Shown piece after piece: positions 1 to 7,616 of a DNA stretch of 32,785 nt. Position 1 is the first letter of the stretch, and the number at the start of each line of letters is the position of its first letter. The DNA is taken from the NCBI RefSeq assembly GCF_000341265.1, contig NZ_ANAE01000068.1, forward strand, positions 1-32,785, given 5' to 3'. A program made the position numbers and the translations under genes. This DNA is from Nocardiopsis prasina DSM 43845. Lineage in GTDB: Bacteria > Actinomycetota > Actinomycetes > Streptosporangiales > Streptosporangiaceae. The notes under the pieces are model-generated. The model was not told where the DNA came from. It worked only from the letters and a program-made list of their open reading frames with translations, and ran no database searches.

Positions 1-1
1 C

Positions 2-2542
2 ATGGACATCGCGTTCTTCGCGTTCACCTACCCGTTCCTGCGCATCCTGCTCGGCTACCTGTACGCGGCCGTCATCCTGGCGTTCATCGCCGCCGTGATC
101 GTGCACTACCTGTACGGCGGGGTCCGCCTCCAGAACGACTCCGGGCAGCGCGCCCCCCCCGCCGCCCGCGTGCACCTGTCGGTGCTGCTGGGCCTGTTCG
201 TGCTCCTGCGCGCGGGCTCCTACTGGCTGGACCGCTACGGGCTGGTGTTCTCCGACCGGGGCTACACCTTCGGTGCCTCCTACACGGACGTGAACGCGGT
301 CAAGACGGCCCTGACCATCCTCACGGTCATCTCGGTGATCTGCGCGGTCCTGTTCTTCGCCAACATCGTCTTCAAGAACACGATGATCCCGGTGGCCTCC
401 CTCGGACTGCTCGTTCTGTCCGGCGTGGTCGTCGGCGTCGCCTACCCCGAGATCGTCCAGAACTTCCAGGTCAGGCCGAACGAGCAGCGCCTGGAGAGCC
501 CGTACATCGAGCGCAACATCGAGAGCACGCGCGAGGCGTACGGGATCGCCGACGCCGAGGTGGAGACCTACGACGCCACCACGGAGCTCACGCCGCAGGA
601 GCTGGCGGCCGAGGCCGACACCATCCCCAGCGTGCGACTGGCCGACCCGGCCGTGGTCTCGCAGACCTTCCAGCAGATGCAGCAGGTCCGAGGCTTCTAC
701 CAGTTCCCGGACGTGCTGGAGGTGGACCGCTACCCCGACGCCGACGGCAACCTGATCGACACGATCGTCGCCGTTCGTGAACTCGACGGCCCGCCCGCCG
801 ACCAGGACAATTGGCTCAACCGGCACCTGATCTACACCCACGGCTTCGGCATGGTCGCCGCCGCGGGCAACCTGATCGACAACGAGGGCCGCCCGGTCTT
901 CACCGAGTACAACATCCCGCCGCGCGGCGAGCTGAGCGAGGTCGCGGGCGAGTACGAGCCGAGGATCTACTACGGCCGCGAGGGCGCCGACTACGTGATC
1001 GTCGAGGCCGAGGAGGAGTACGACTACCCGGTCGACCCCGCCTCGGACGAGCCCGACGTCCCCACGCTCGAGGACGCGGTCGACGCCAGCCCGAGCCCGG
1101 ACGAGGCGCGCGCGCCCTCGGACGGCCAGGACGGCGGCGAGGAGGCCCCGGCCGAGGACGCCGAGGCCACCGAGGAGAACGCCGAGGGGGACCCGGCGGG
1201 TGGTTCGCAGGCCTACAACCGCTACGACGGTGACGGCGGCGTGCCGCTGAACAACTTCTTCGACCGCATCCTGTACGCGATCAAGTACCAGGAAACGAGC
1301 ATCCTGCTCAACAGCGCGATCACGAGCGACTCGCGGATCATCTACGAGCGCGACCCGCTGGACCGCGTGGAGAAGGTCGCCCCGTTCCTCACCGTCGACA
1401 GCCGCCCCTACCCGGCGGTCGTGGACGGCAAGGTCGTGTGGATCGTCGACGGCTACACCACCTCGGACGGCTACCCGTACGCCAACCGGGTCGACTTCAC
1501 CCAGGCGGTGACCGACACCTTCACCGACGGTTCCGCGCAGCAGGTCGGCGCGCTGCCCGGCAACGAGGTCAACTACATCCGCAACTCGGTGAAGGCCACC
1601 GTCGACGCCTACGACGGCACCGTCACCCTGTACGGCTGGGACGACGAGGACCCGGTCCTCAAGACCTGGGAGGGCGCCTTCCCGGGCACGGTGGTCGACA
1701 AGGACGAGATGAGCGAGGAGCTCATCCAGCACCTGCGCTACCCGGACGACCTGTTCAAGGTGCAGCGCGAGATCATGCGCGAGTACCACGTGACGGACGC
1801 CGCGTCCTACTACGGTGGTCAGGACTTCTGGTCGGTTCCCAACGACCCGACCCGGGAGGGCGAGGTCTCCGAGCCGCCCTACCGCCAGACCATCAACTTC
1901 CCCGGTTCGGACGAGCCCAGCTTCTCGCTGACCACCACGTTCGTGCCGAACAACCGTGAGAACCTGGCCGCGTTCATGGCGGTGGACAGCAACCCCGAGT
2001 CCGAGGAGTACGGGAAGCTGAAGCTGCTGGAGCTGCCCCGGAGCACGGTGATCTTCGGTCCCGGGCAGGTGCAGAACGCGTTCGACTCGGACGCCGACGT
2101 GCGTGAGGTCCTGCTCCCGCTGGAGCAGTCCAACGCAGAGGTCACCCGGGGCAACCTGCTGACCCTGCCGTTCGCCGGCGGTCTGCTCTACGTGGAGCCC
2201 CTCTACGTGCAGGCCGGTGGCGGCGGAGCGGCGTCCTTCCCGCTGCTCCAGCAGGTCATGGTCGGATTCGGTGAGGAGGTCGCCATCGGCAGCAACCTCC
2301 AGGACGCCCTGAACAACCTGTTCGAGGGCGGCGAGGGTCCGCTGCCGGACCCGGACGCCGAGCAGGGCACCGAGGAAGAGGAGACCTCCGAGGCCGGTTC
2401 GGGCGACAGCGAGCCCAGCGACCTCACCGAGGCCCTCAACGAGGCCGTGGAGGCCTGGGAGGAGGCCCAGGAGTCCAACGACGAGGCCAACGAGCGCCTG
2501 CGTGAGGCTCTTGAGGCCCTTGAGGAGGCCGCGGGCAACTAG
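2..2542 (+). CDS. UPF0182 family integral membrane protein, 5'-truncated by the window edge
   Basis: The frame is open from the first bases, so the Met at position 2 is probably internal: UPF0182 (COG1615) proteins are usually about 950-1000 residues and 846 are visible here. Four hydrophobic segments are seen near visible residues 13-37, 55-75, 100-122 and 128-150; the family's first membrane spans would lie outside the window. A large extracytoplasmic region follows. Two acidic low-complexity stretches stand out: residues about 340-405, rich in Glu, Asp, Ala and Pro, and a C-terminal tail from about residue 775 ending in a Glu/Ala-rich probable coiled coil. The molecular function of the family is unknown. 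The gene ends at TAG, with a strong hairpin 40 bases downstream. Family assignment is confident; the start cannot be judged. Confidence 0.9.
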   Translation: MDIAFFAFTYPFLRILLGYLYAAVILAFIAAVIVHYLYGGVRLQNDSGQRAPPAARVHLSVLLGLFVLLRAGSYWLDRYGLVFSDRGYTFGASYTDVNAVKTALTILTVISVICAVLFFANIVFKNTMIPVASLGLLVLSGVVVGVAYPEIVQNFQVRPNEQRLESPYIERNIESTREAYGIADAEVETYDATTELTPQELAAEADTIPSVRLADPAVVSQTFQQMQQVRGFYQFPDVLEVDRYPDADGNLIDTIVAVRELDGPPADQDNWLNRHLIYTHGFGMVAAAGNLIDNEGRPVFTEYNIPPRGELSEVAGEYEPRIYYGREGADYVIVEAEEEYDYPVDPASDEPDVPTLEDAVDASPSPDEARAPSDGQDGGEEAPAEDAEATEENAEGDPAGGSQAYNRYDGDGGVPLNNFFDRILYAIKYQETSILLNSAITSDSRIIYERDPLDRVEKVAPFLTVDSRPYPAVVDGKVVWIVDGYTTSDGYPYANRVDFTQAVTDTFTDGSAQQVGALPGNEVNYIRNSVKATVDAYDGTVTLYGWDDEDPVLKTWEGAFPGTVVDKDEMSEELIQHLRYPDDLFKVQREIMREYHVTDAASYYGGQDFWSVPNDPTREGEVSEPPYRQTINFPGSDEPSFSLTTTFVPNNRENLAAFMAVDSNPESEEYGKLKLLELPRSTVIFGPGQVQNAFDSDADVREVLLPLEQSNAEVTRGNLLTLPFAGGLLYVEPLYVQAGGGGAASFPLLQQVMVGFGEEVAIGSNLQDALNNLFEGGEGPLPDPDAEQGTEEEETSEAGSGDSEPSDLTEALNEAVEAWEEAQESNDEANERLREALEALEEAAGN

Positions 2543-2581
2543 TCCGTAGCCGTACCGACCGCCCCTGGGGCGCCGAGTACG

Positions 2582-2612
2582 ACGGGGCGGGACCTTTCGG
2601 GTCCCGCCCCGT
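2582..2612 (+). terminator. Intrinsic terminator after the UPF0182 gene
   Basis: A perfect 13-bp stem (arms 2582-2594 and 2600-2612) closes a 5-base loop TTTCG. It begins 40 bases after the stop codon. No long T run follows, as is usual at this G+C content. The arms contain the GGGGCGGGA / TCCCGCCCC motif that recurs in two later terminators of this window. Confidence 0.75.
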
Positions 2613-2698
2613 TCCCGTGTCCGAAGCCCCTGCGGGCCCCGCCGGGCCGCACCGGAACGGGGCACGGGCGGGGCCGCAGGGCGCCCGCGCAGGTCGAT

Positions 2699-2727
2699 TT
2701 GGCTTTCCCGCCGGGGCGCGCTAATCT
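2699..2727 (+). promoter_or_regulatory. Promoter of the initiator tRNA gene
   Basis: A -35 box TTGGCT (2699-2704) is separated by exactly 17 bases from a -10 box TAATCT (2722-2727), a good match to the housekeeping sigma consensus. The mature tRNA begins 13 bases after the -10 box, so the 5' leader would be very short. The remaining bases between the upstream terminator and this promoter (about 2613-2698) hold nothing recognisable. Confidence 0.65.
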
Positions 2728-2740
2728 GAAGACACAACGA

Positions 2741-2817
2741 CGCGGGGTGGAGCAGTTCGGTAGCTCGCTGGGCTCATAACCCAGAGGTCGCAGGTTCAAA
2801 TCCTGTCCCCGCTACCA
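2741..2817 (+). tRNA. Initiator tRNA-fMet (anticodon CAU), CCA encoded
   Basis: The 77-base cloverleaf folds completely, with anticodon CAT in the loop CTCATAA. Initiator features are all visible: position 1 (C) cannot pair with position 72 (T), the anticodon stem has three stacked G:C pairs (GGG/CCC), and the D stem (GAGC/GCTC) carries an A11:U24 pair. The T arm is GCAGG TTCAAAT CCTGT. The 3' CCA is encoded at 2815-2817. These features separate it from elongator tRNA-Met and from tRNA-Ile (CAU). Confidence 0.97.
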
Positions 2818-2822
2818 AGATA

Positions 2823-2860
2823 AAGAAGCGCCGGGTGGAGAAATCCACCCGGCGCTTCTT
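2823..2860 (+). terminator. Terminator of the tRNA-fMet transcript
   Basis: A perfect 17-bp stem (2823-2839 with 2844-2860) closes a GAAA tetraloop and starts six bases after the CCA end of the tRNA. The upstream arm begins with AA and the downstream arm ends in TT. Confidence 0.85.
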
Positions 2861-2892
2861 CGTGTGTCCGCCGCACGGAATCCGAAACGAAT

Positions 2893-2933
2893 GTTCCCCG
2901 GTGCCGCCTGGGGAAGGGGCGGCACCGGGGAAC
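2893..2933 (-). terminator. Terminator of the ABC exporter operon
   Basis: A perfect 16-bp stem (2893-2908 with 2918-2933) closes a 9-base loop. It lies four bases beyond the stop codon of the minus-strand ATPase gene and can stop that operon. Together with the tRNA hairpin it fills the gap between these convergent units. Confidence 0.75.
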
Positions 2934-2936
2934 GGT

Positions 2937-3656
2937 TCAGTGGGTGCGGCCCTCCACGAGCACCACCACGCGGTCGGCCCGCTCGGCGACCTTGGCGTCG
3001 TGGGTGACCACGACCACCGCGGCGTCGCGCACCCGCGACTGGTCGATCAGCTGGTCCATGATCATGGTGCTGCTGGCGGCGTCCAGAGCGCCCGTGGGTT
3101 CGTCGGCGAGGATCAGTGAGGGTTCACGGCTCAGCGCGCGCGCCAGGGCCACACGCTGCTGCTCACCGCCGGACAGCTGGTGCGGCTGGGAGTGGAGGCG
3201 GTGCCCCAGCCCCACCGACTCCAGTAGTTCCCTGGAGCGGCTGCGGCGGCGCAGCGCGGGCACTCCGCCGAGCACCATGGGCACGCTCACGTTGGCCAGG
3301 GCCGAGCGCCGCTCCAACAGGTGAAACTGCTGGAACACGAACCCGATCCCGTCCCCTCGCAGCCGCGACATGCGGCCCTCGCGCAGCGGGGCGGTCTCCA
3401 TGCCGTCGAACACGTAGGAGCCGGTGCTGGGCCTGTCCAGCAGCCCGAGGACGTTCAGCAGGGTCGACTTTCCGGAACCGGACTGGCCCATGATGGCCAC
3501 GACCTCGCCCCGGGAGACGTCGAAGGTGCAGTCGTGCAGCACGTCGATCCGGGTGCCCGACACCATGAAGTGCCTGGTGAGGTTCTTCACCTGGAGGAGC
3601 GGGGTGGCGGGCGGGCGTGTGTCCACGACCACGGGAGAGGGAGCGTCGGTGGTCAT
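2937..3656 (-). CDS. ABC transporter ATP-binding protein, MacB/LolD-type
   Basis: This 239-residue cytoplasmic ATPase energises the exporter encoded just upstream. The motifs are complete: Walker A GQSGSGKST at residues 57-65, a Q-loop near 109, signature LSGGEQQR at 161-168, Walker B LILADEP at 181-187 and the H-loop His near 219. Length and motif spelling fit the MacB/LolD class of ATPases that pair with FtsX-like permeases. The ATG abuts the TAG stop of the adaptor gene with no gap, so translation is probably coupled. It is the last gene of a three-gene minus-strand operon and is followed by a strong hairpin. The exported substrate cannot be told from the sequence. Confidence 0.93.
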   Translation of the reverse strand: MTTDAPSPVVVDTRPPATPLLQVKNLTRHFMVSGTRIDVLHDCTFDVSRGEVVAIMGQSGSGKSTLLNVLGLLDRPSTGSYVFDGMETAPLREGRMSRLRGDGIGFVFQQFHLLERRSALANVSVPMVLGGVPALRRRSRSRELLESVGLGHRLHSQPHQLSGGEQQRVALARALSREPSLILADEPTGALDAASSTMIMDQLIDQSRVRDAAVVVVTHDAKVAERADRVVVLVEGRTH

Positions 3657-4688
3657 CTAGCCACCGATCCCGTAGAGCTCTTCGTCGAGGTCCTCCTCGG
3701 ACTCGGCCCCGGGGACGTCGAAGCGCGGGTCCAGCGGCACCGGGTCCATGATGGTGTCGCCCACCTCCAGACCCTCGGTGACCTCGACGAGCTGGCCGTC
3801 GGACAGGCCCAGGGAGACCTCACGGGGCTCCTCGGTACCGTCCTCGGCCACCACGATCACCTCGCCCTCCTCGGAGGTGCCGCGCACGGCGGTCACCGGG
3901 ACGACCACGACGTCCTCGGCCTCCCCGGTGCTCACCGACAACTGGCCCCGCACCCCGTCGAACACCTGGAGGTCGGAGGGGACCCGGCAGGACAACTCGG
4001 CGCCGCCACCGCCGCCCTCGGTCTCACCCGAGAACTCGTCCTCCGAGCCCTGCTCGGCGGGAGCGCCGCCCTCGGCCGAACCCAGCGAGAGGAACGCGCA
4101 CTCGGCGGCGGGCGGGCCCTTGTCGATCTTCAGCATGATGTCGTCGGGGTCGTCGTAGAGCCGGTACAGGTCGTTCGCGGGGACCGTGGCCACCGCGCGG
4201 AACCGGTCCGGGGCGACGGTCGCCACGGCCGCGCCGGGCTCCAGGACGTCGCCGACCTGCACCTCGCCCATGCCCTTGATCGTCCCGCCGGCTGGCGCGT
4301 ACAGGGAGACCTCGGTGAAGGCGGGGGCGGCGTCCCCGCCCTCCTCGTCCGAGACCGCGGCGGTCTCGGACGGCACCCTCACGTTGAGGATCGGGGCGCC
4401 CTGTTCCACCTCGTCCCCGTCGTTCAGCCACAGGTGGGTGACGGTGCCGCCCCTGGGGGCCTTGAGCGCCTTGCCCGGCTCCGGCCGCACCGTGGCGTCG
4501 AGCACCAGCAGGGAGCTGACCGTGCCCAGCTCCACGTCGATCGGCGCGCCGCCGACGTCCACCGCGGCCTCCCCGAGGAACTCCTCGTCCCCGCCGGAAC
4601 CGCCGAAGCTGGACAACAGGAAATAGCCGGAACCGACCAGGCCGAGCACCAGGGTGACGGCCGCGCCGATGATGATCCACTTCTTCAC
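3657..4688 (-). CDS. Membrane-fusion (periplasmic adaptor) protein of the ABC exporter, MacA/HlyD-like
   Basis: A 343-residue protein anchored by one N-terminal membrane helix (about residues 5-26) with the rest outside the cell. The central part resembles the split biotinyl/lipoyl (barrel-sandwich) domain of HlyD/MacA adaptors, with a glycine-rich first half near residues 75-110 and a second half near 120-155, then beta-barrel and membrane-proximal regions. A Gly/Glu-rich acidic insertion lies near residues 205-230. The start is GTG, chosen because an AGGAG site lies 6 bases upstream; that site overlaps the TAG stop of the permease gene. The adaptor presumably links the permease to an extracytoplasmic partner or the cell wall. 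In a bacterium without a Gram-negative outer membrane it cannot serve a TolC channel. Confidence 0.85.
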   Translation of the reverse strand: MKKWIIIGAAVTLVLGLVGSGYFLLSSFGGSGGDEEFLGEAAVDVGGAPIDVELGTVSSLLVLDATVRPEPGKALKAPRGGTVTHLWLNDGDEVEQGAPILNVRVPSETAAVSDEEGGDAAPAFTEVSLYAPAGGTIKGMGEVQVGDVLEPGAAVATVAPDRFRAVATVPANDLYRLYDDPDDIMLKIDKGPPAAECAFLSLGSAEGGAPAEQGSEDEFSGETEGGGGGAELSCRVPSDLQVFDGVRGQLSVSTGEAEDVVVVPVTAVRGTSEEGEVIVVAEDGTEEPREVSLGLSDGQLVEVTEGLEVGDTIMDPVPLDPRFDVPGAESEEDLDEELYGIGG

Positions 4689-4697
4689 TTGTGTCTC

Positions 4698-5933
4698 CTA
4701 TTCCCGCAGCCCTGCGACGACGGACGCGCGCAGCGCCCGGATCGCGGGGATGATCCCGGCCAAGAGCCCGACGACGGCCGCACTGCCCAGTCCGACCAGG
4801 GCGGCGGAGGGCGGAACGGTCATGTTGATGTCGGGTGGCAGCCACATGAGGTTGCCGATGACGACCGCGGCCACGGCGACCAGCAACCAGGACAGGGCCA
4901 GGGCGATCAGGCCGGCCACGACCGCGACCACCACAGCTTCCATCACCACGGCCACGAACAGCGTGAACCGGCTCGCCCCGAGTGCCCGGTAGGTGGCCAG
5001 CTCCCGGCGCCGCTCCCGGACGGTGACCAGCCCGACGTTGAGGACGCCGAGCAGTCCGGTGGTGAGGGTGATCACCGCGACACCGATCAGCCCGATGGAG
5101 AGGTAACCGATCAGTTCGTCGGTCATCTCCGAGTTGTCGGTGCGGTACGCCATCAGGCTGTCCCGGCTGTCGATCCCCCAACGCCAGCTGGCGGAGGCGA
5201 GGCGGTCGGTGAACTCCTCTCCGAAGTCCATCTCCTCGGCGGCGGAGTCAGTGGGGTCGATCCGCGCGACGTAGGTGATCTGCGAGGCGGTCGGCTTCTC
5301 GGGGGACCAGGAAGGGCCGAAGAGGATCTCCCCGGTGGCGGGCGCGTTCAGGAGGTAGGCGCTGTGCCAGCCCTGCTGGTACACGGAGCTCTGCGTGACG
5401 CCGACGATCCGCACATCCGACCAGCGGCCGTTGCCGAGTTGGACGTCGGCGAAGTCACCCAGCTCCTCGGCCAGGGCCTCGTTGACCACCAGCACCGGGG
5501 CGCGCGAGTCCAGGTCGGCCTCGGTGAACCACCGGCCCTGGGTCAGGTTGATCCGGCGGATGTCGCCGAGCGCGACGTCCACTCCGATGATGTCGACGTC
5601 CCGGAAGACCTGGTCTCCCTGGCGGAGGGGCGGCGGGGACTCGGTCCTGTTGTGGAGCGAGACCTCCAGCCCGCCCGCCCGGCCCAGGTCCTCCTCGAAC
5701 GCGCGGAGGTCCGTGACCTTGTCGAAGACGGTGACCTCCATGGTCGCCGCGCGTCCGGCGTTGGCCTCTCCGAAGGCGGTGGCGTAGCGCTGGCCGAGTT
5801 CTCCCGCGGTGACCACCATGATCAGGGCGCCGACACCGACGACGATGCCTGCGCAGGACAGGATGGTCCGGGCCACGTTGGCTCGGGAACCGGCGAAGGC
5901 CAGCACGATCCCAGCAGTGAGGGAACGCAGCAT
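4698..5933 (-). CDS. FtsX-like/MacB-like ABC transporter permease
   Basis: A 411-residue permease with one N-terminal helix (about 22-43), a large extracytoplasmic domain of the MacB periplasmic-core type (about 44-265) and three C-terminal helices (about 268-300, 318-352, 370-397). Family-typical cytoplasmic motifs are seen: RRRELATYRALGAS after the second helix and PAIRALRASVVAGLR at the end. The ATG at 5933 was preferred over a start 14 codons upstream because GGAAGGGG lies 4 bases before it and the first helix then begins as in relatives. It is the first gene of the exporter operon. With the adaptor and ATPase it forms a MacAB-like tripartite pump or a mechanotransmission complex; the choice is open. 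Confidence 0.9.
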   Translation of the reverse strand: MLRSLTAGIVLAFAGSRANVARTILSCAGIVVGVGALIMVVTAGELGQRYATAFGEANAGRAATMEVTVFDKVTDLRAFEEDLGRAGGLEVSLHNRTESPPPLRQGDQVFRDVDIIGVDVALGDIRRINLTQGRWFTEADLDSRAPVLVVNEALAEELGDFADVQLGNGRWSDVRIVGVTQSSVYQQGWHSAYLLNAPATGEILFGPSWSPEKPTASQITYVARIDPTDSAAEEMDFGEEFTDRLASASWRWGIDSRDSLMAYRTDNSEMTDELIGYLSIGLIGVAVITLTTGLLGVLNVGLVTVRERRRELATYRALGASRFTLFVAVVMEAVVVAVVAGLIALALSWLLVAVAAVVIGNLMWLPPDINMTVPPSAALVGLGSAAVVGLLAGIIPAIRALRASVVAGLRE

Positions 5934-6110
5934 GGAGCCCCTTCCCGTATGTGTCTGTAGGGCCCGGCGCGGCATCGGGCGGCGCCGGGTCGCCCCGCGA
6001 TTCGCGGGGGTTTCAACAGACCCATCGCCAGTGCCGGGGTTTTCGGTTCATGCCTGAACGAATATTCCCTTGGCCGCTCCCGGCCACGCGGGGTCACCAC
6101 AGTGACCGCG
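5934..6110. other. Intergenic region upstream of the exporter operon
   Basis: These 177 bases separate the lipoprotein stop from the permease start, both on the minus strand. They contain a 7-bp hairpin (CCCCGCG-ATT-CGCGGGG, about 5994-6010), an inverted repeat GTTCA-N4-TGAAC at 6046-6059, and a hairpin directly after the lipoprotein stop (6087-6110; core GGTCAC/GTGACC). The inverted repeat is a plausible operator and the last hairpin a plausible terminator. No convincing -35/-10 pair was found, so the exporter promoter remains unlocated. Confidence 0.4.
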
Positions 6111-6629
6111 CTATCCGACCTCGAAACCGTCGCAGGTGATGGGCGCCCCGGTCCCCGCGTCGGACCACACCACCGTGTGGACGCCCGTGGCGAGTTCCTC
6201 GGCGCCGTCGAAGGCGTTCGGATAGACCAGGCGCGCCCAGCCGGCGTCGTCCGGCTCGGCCTCGGCGGTCGCGGTCTCCCCGGCCGGGTCGGTGACGGTG
6301 GCCGCGACCGGTCCGGAGTGGTCGCCCTCGGAGTCGGACAGGCCGAGTTCCACGGCCTTCTCGTCCTCCACGGTCTCGCGCGGCGCCTCGCTGCGCCAGC
6401 CGCCGGGGAGCGCGGGGTCCACGGCGGGGGAGCACGAGTAGCGTGCGGGGTCGAACAGGGTGTCGGGCACGCCGAGCCCCAGCGGACCCGACGCGGCGGA
6501 GTCACGCACGGTGTCGGCGATCATCTCGCTGAGCTGTTGCGGGCTGTGGCCGTGGCTCTGGGCGCACCCCGTGGCCAGGATGAGGACCGCGCCGCACAGC
6601 GCGGCAGCGCGGCGCCGGTGGGTTGTCAT
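6111..6629 (-). CDS. Small secreted lipoprotein of unknown function
   Basis: 172 residues. It begins with an arginine-rich n-region (MTTHRRR), a hydrophobic stretch, and Cys22 in LATGC, a plausible lipoprotein signal. The mature domain is Asp/Glu-rich with only two further cysteines (one in YSCSP, one in ITCDG) that could form a disulfide. The start was placed at 6629 because it gives a proper signal peptide; the upstream extension of this frame is Arg/Thr-rich and implausible. No Shine-Dalgarno sequence is evident. It lies between hisN and the exporter operon in the same direction, and a partnership with the exporter is only conjecture. No family was recognised with confidence. Confidence 0.75.
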   Translation of the reverse strand: MTTHRRRAAALCGAVLILATGCAQSHGHSPQQLSEMIADTVRDSAASGPLGLGVPDTLFDPARYSCSPAVDPALPGGWRSEAPRETVEDEKAVELGLSDSEGDHSGPVAATVTDPAGETATAEAEPDDAGWARLVYPNAFDGAEELATGVHTVVWSDAGTGAPITCDGFEVG

Positions 6630-6696
6630 GGTCAGCACACAGCGCACGTTACTACTGAAAGTAATCGCGCAGGTGCTTTTCGTGGCCGCTCGGCGG

Positions 6697-7506
6697 CTAT
6701 TCCGGACGGCGCAACGGGGTGGGACCACCGTTGAGCCAGGTGAGCGCCTGGTCGTGGACGGCTCCGTTGGAGCACACCAGGGGGCCGCCGTCCTCGAAGC
6801 CGTCGCCGCGCAGGTTGGTGGCGCGGCCACCCGCCTCCTCCAGAATGATCGGCAGCGGGGCCGCGTCCCACAGCGAGAGCTCGGGCTCGGCGGCGATGTC
6901 CACGGTGCCCTCGGCGACCATCACGTGGGACCAGAAGTCACCATAGGCACGGGTCCGCCACACGGACCGCGTCAGCCCCAGGAAGGACTCCAGCCGCCCC
7001 TGCTCCTCCCACCCGGTCAGCGAGGAGAAACTCAGCGAGGCGTCCGCGAGGTCCTGCACCTTGGAGACCTGGCAGCGAGAGGCCTTGGAGAGGCTGCGCC
7101 CGGTCCAGGCGCCGCTGCCCTTGGAGGCCCACCAGCGGCGGTGCAGCGCCGGGGCCGAGACCACGCCCACCACGGGGCGGTCGCCCTCCAGCAGGGCGAT
7201 GAGAGTGGCCCACACCGGGACGCCGCGCACGTAGTTCTTGGTGCCGTCGATGGGGTCGATGACCCACACGCGGTTGCTGTTGCCGCTCCGGCCGTACTCC
7301 TCTCCCACCACCGCGTCGCGCGGGCGGGCGCGGGAGAGCACGCCCCGCAGGGTCTCCTCGACCATGCGGTCGGCCTCGGTCACCGGGGTCAGATCCGGCT
7401 TGGTGTCGACAACCAGGTCGAGGGCGCGGAATCGCTTCATCGCGATGTCGTCGGCAGCGTCGGCGAGCACGTGGGCCAGCCGCAGATCATCGTCATAGGA
7501 CACCAT
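6697..7506 (-). CDS. hisN: Histidinol-phosphatase, inositol-monophosphatase fold (HisN-type)
   Basis: A 269-residue Mg2+-dependent phosphatase of the inositol monophosphatase superfamily. Metal-site motifs are intact: GEEYG at residues 68-72, DPIDGTKN at 84-91 and the C-terminal LSLWDAAPL. The opening, with DDLRLAHVLADAAD near the N terminus, is what I recall of actinobacterial HisN, the enzyme removing phosphate from L-histidinol phosphate in histidine synthesis; a general inositol phosphatase is the alternative. The start at 7506 follows that family N terminus; an upstream in-frame TTG would add 13 residues. It is divergent from the TetR-DUF2087 gene across 110 bases that hold an inverted repeat. 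Confidence 0.85.
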   Translation of the reverse strand: MVSYDDDLRLAHVLADAADDIAMKRFRALDLVVDTKPDLTPVTEADRMVEETLRGVLSRARPRDAVVGEEYGRSGNSNRVWVIDPIDGTKNYVRGVPVWATLIALLEGDRPVVGVVSAPALHRRWWASKGSGAWTGRSLSKASRCQVSKVQDLADASLSFSSLTGWEEQGRLESFLGLTRSVWRTRAYGDFWSHVMVAEGTVDIAAEPELSLWDAAPLPIILEEAGGRATNLRGDGFEDGGPLVCSNGAVHDQALTWLNGGPTPLRRPE

Positions 7507-7549
7507 GGCCGGTAACGCTACCCTCCCGGGCACGAACATGCCCAAAGCG

Positions 7550-7598
7550 GCGCCCCCGGCGTGACCAGAGTGTTAGGGGGAGGGATATCCGGGGGCGC
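7550..7598. promoter_or_regulatory. Inverted repeat in the hisN / TetR-DUF2087 divergent promoter region
   Basis: GCGCCCCCGG at 7550-7559 is matched perfectly by CCGGGGGCGC at 7589-7598, with 29 bases between. A small palindrome GGATATCC (7583-7590) overlaps the right arm. TetR regulators often bind palindromes in their own divergent promoter, so this is a candidate operator, though G+C-rich arms can arise by chance. Confidence 0.35.
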
Positions 7599-7616
7599 GA
7601 ATGCGAGGATGGGGGC

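Noticed and set aside
2741-2817. Elongator tRNA-Met or tRNA-Ile (CAU)
   Set aside because: The unpaired position 1-72, three G:C pairs in the anticodon stem and A11:U24 mark an initiator.
3321-5960. An 879-codon plus-strand open frame across the exporter operon
   Set aside because: It is antisense to three well-supported genes. Its translation is rich in His, Gly, Asp and Gln without motifs, the usual shadow of G+C-rich coding DNA.
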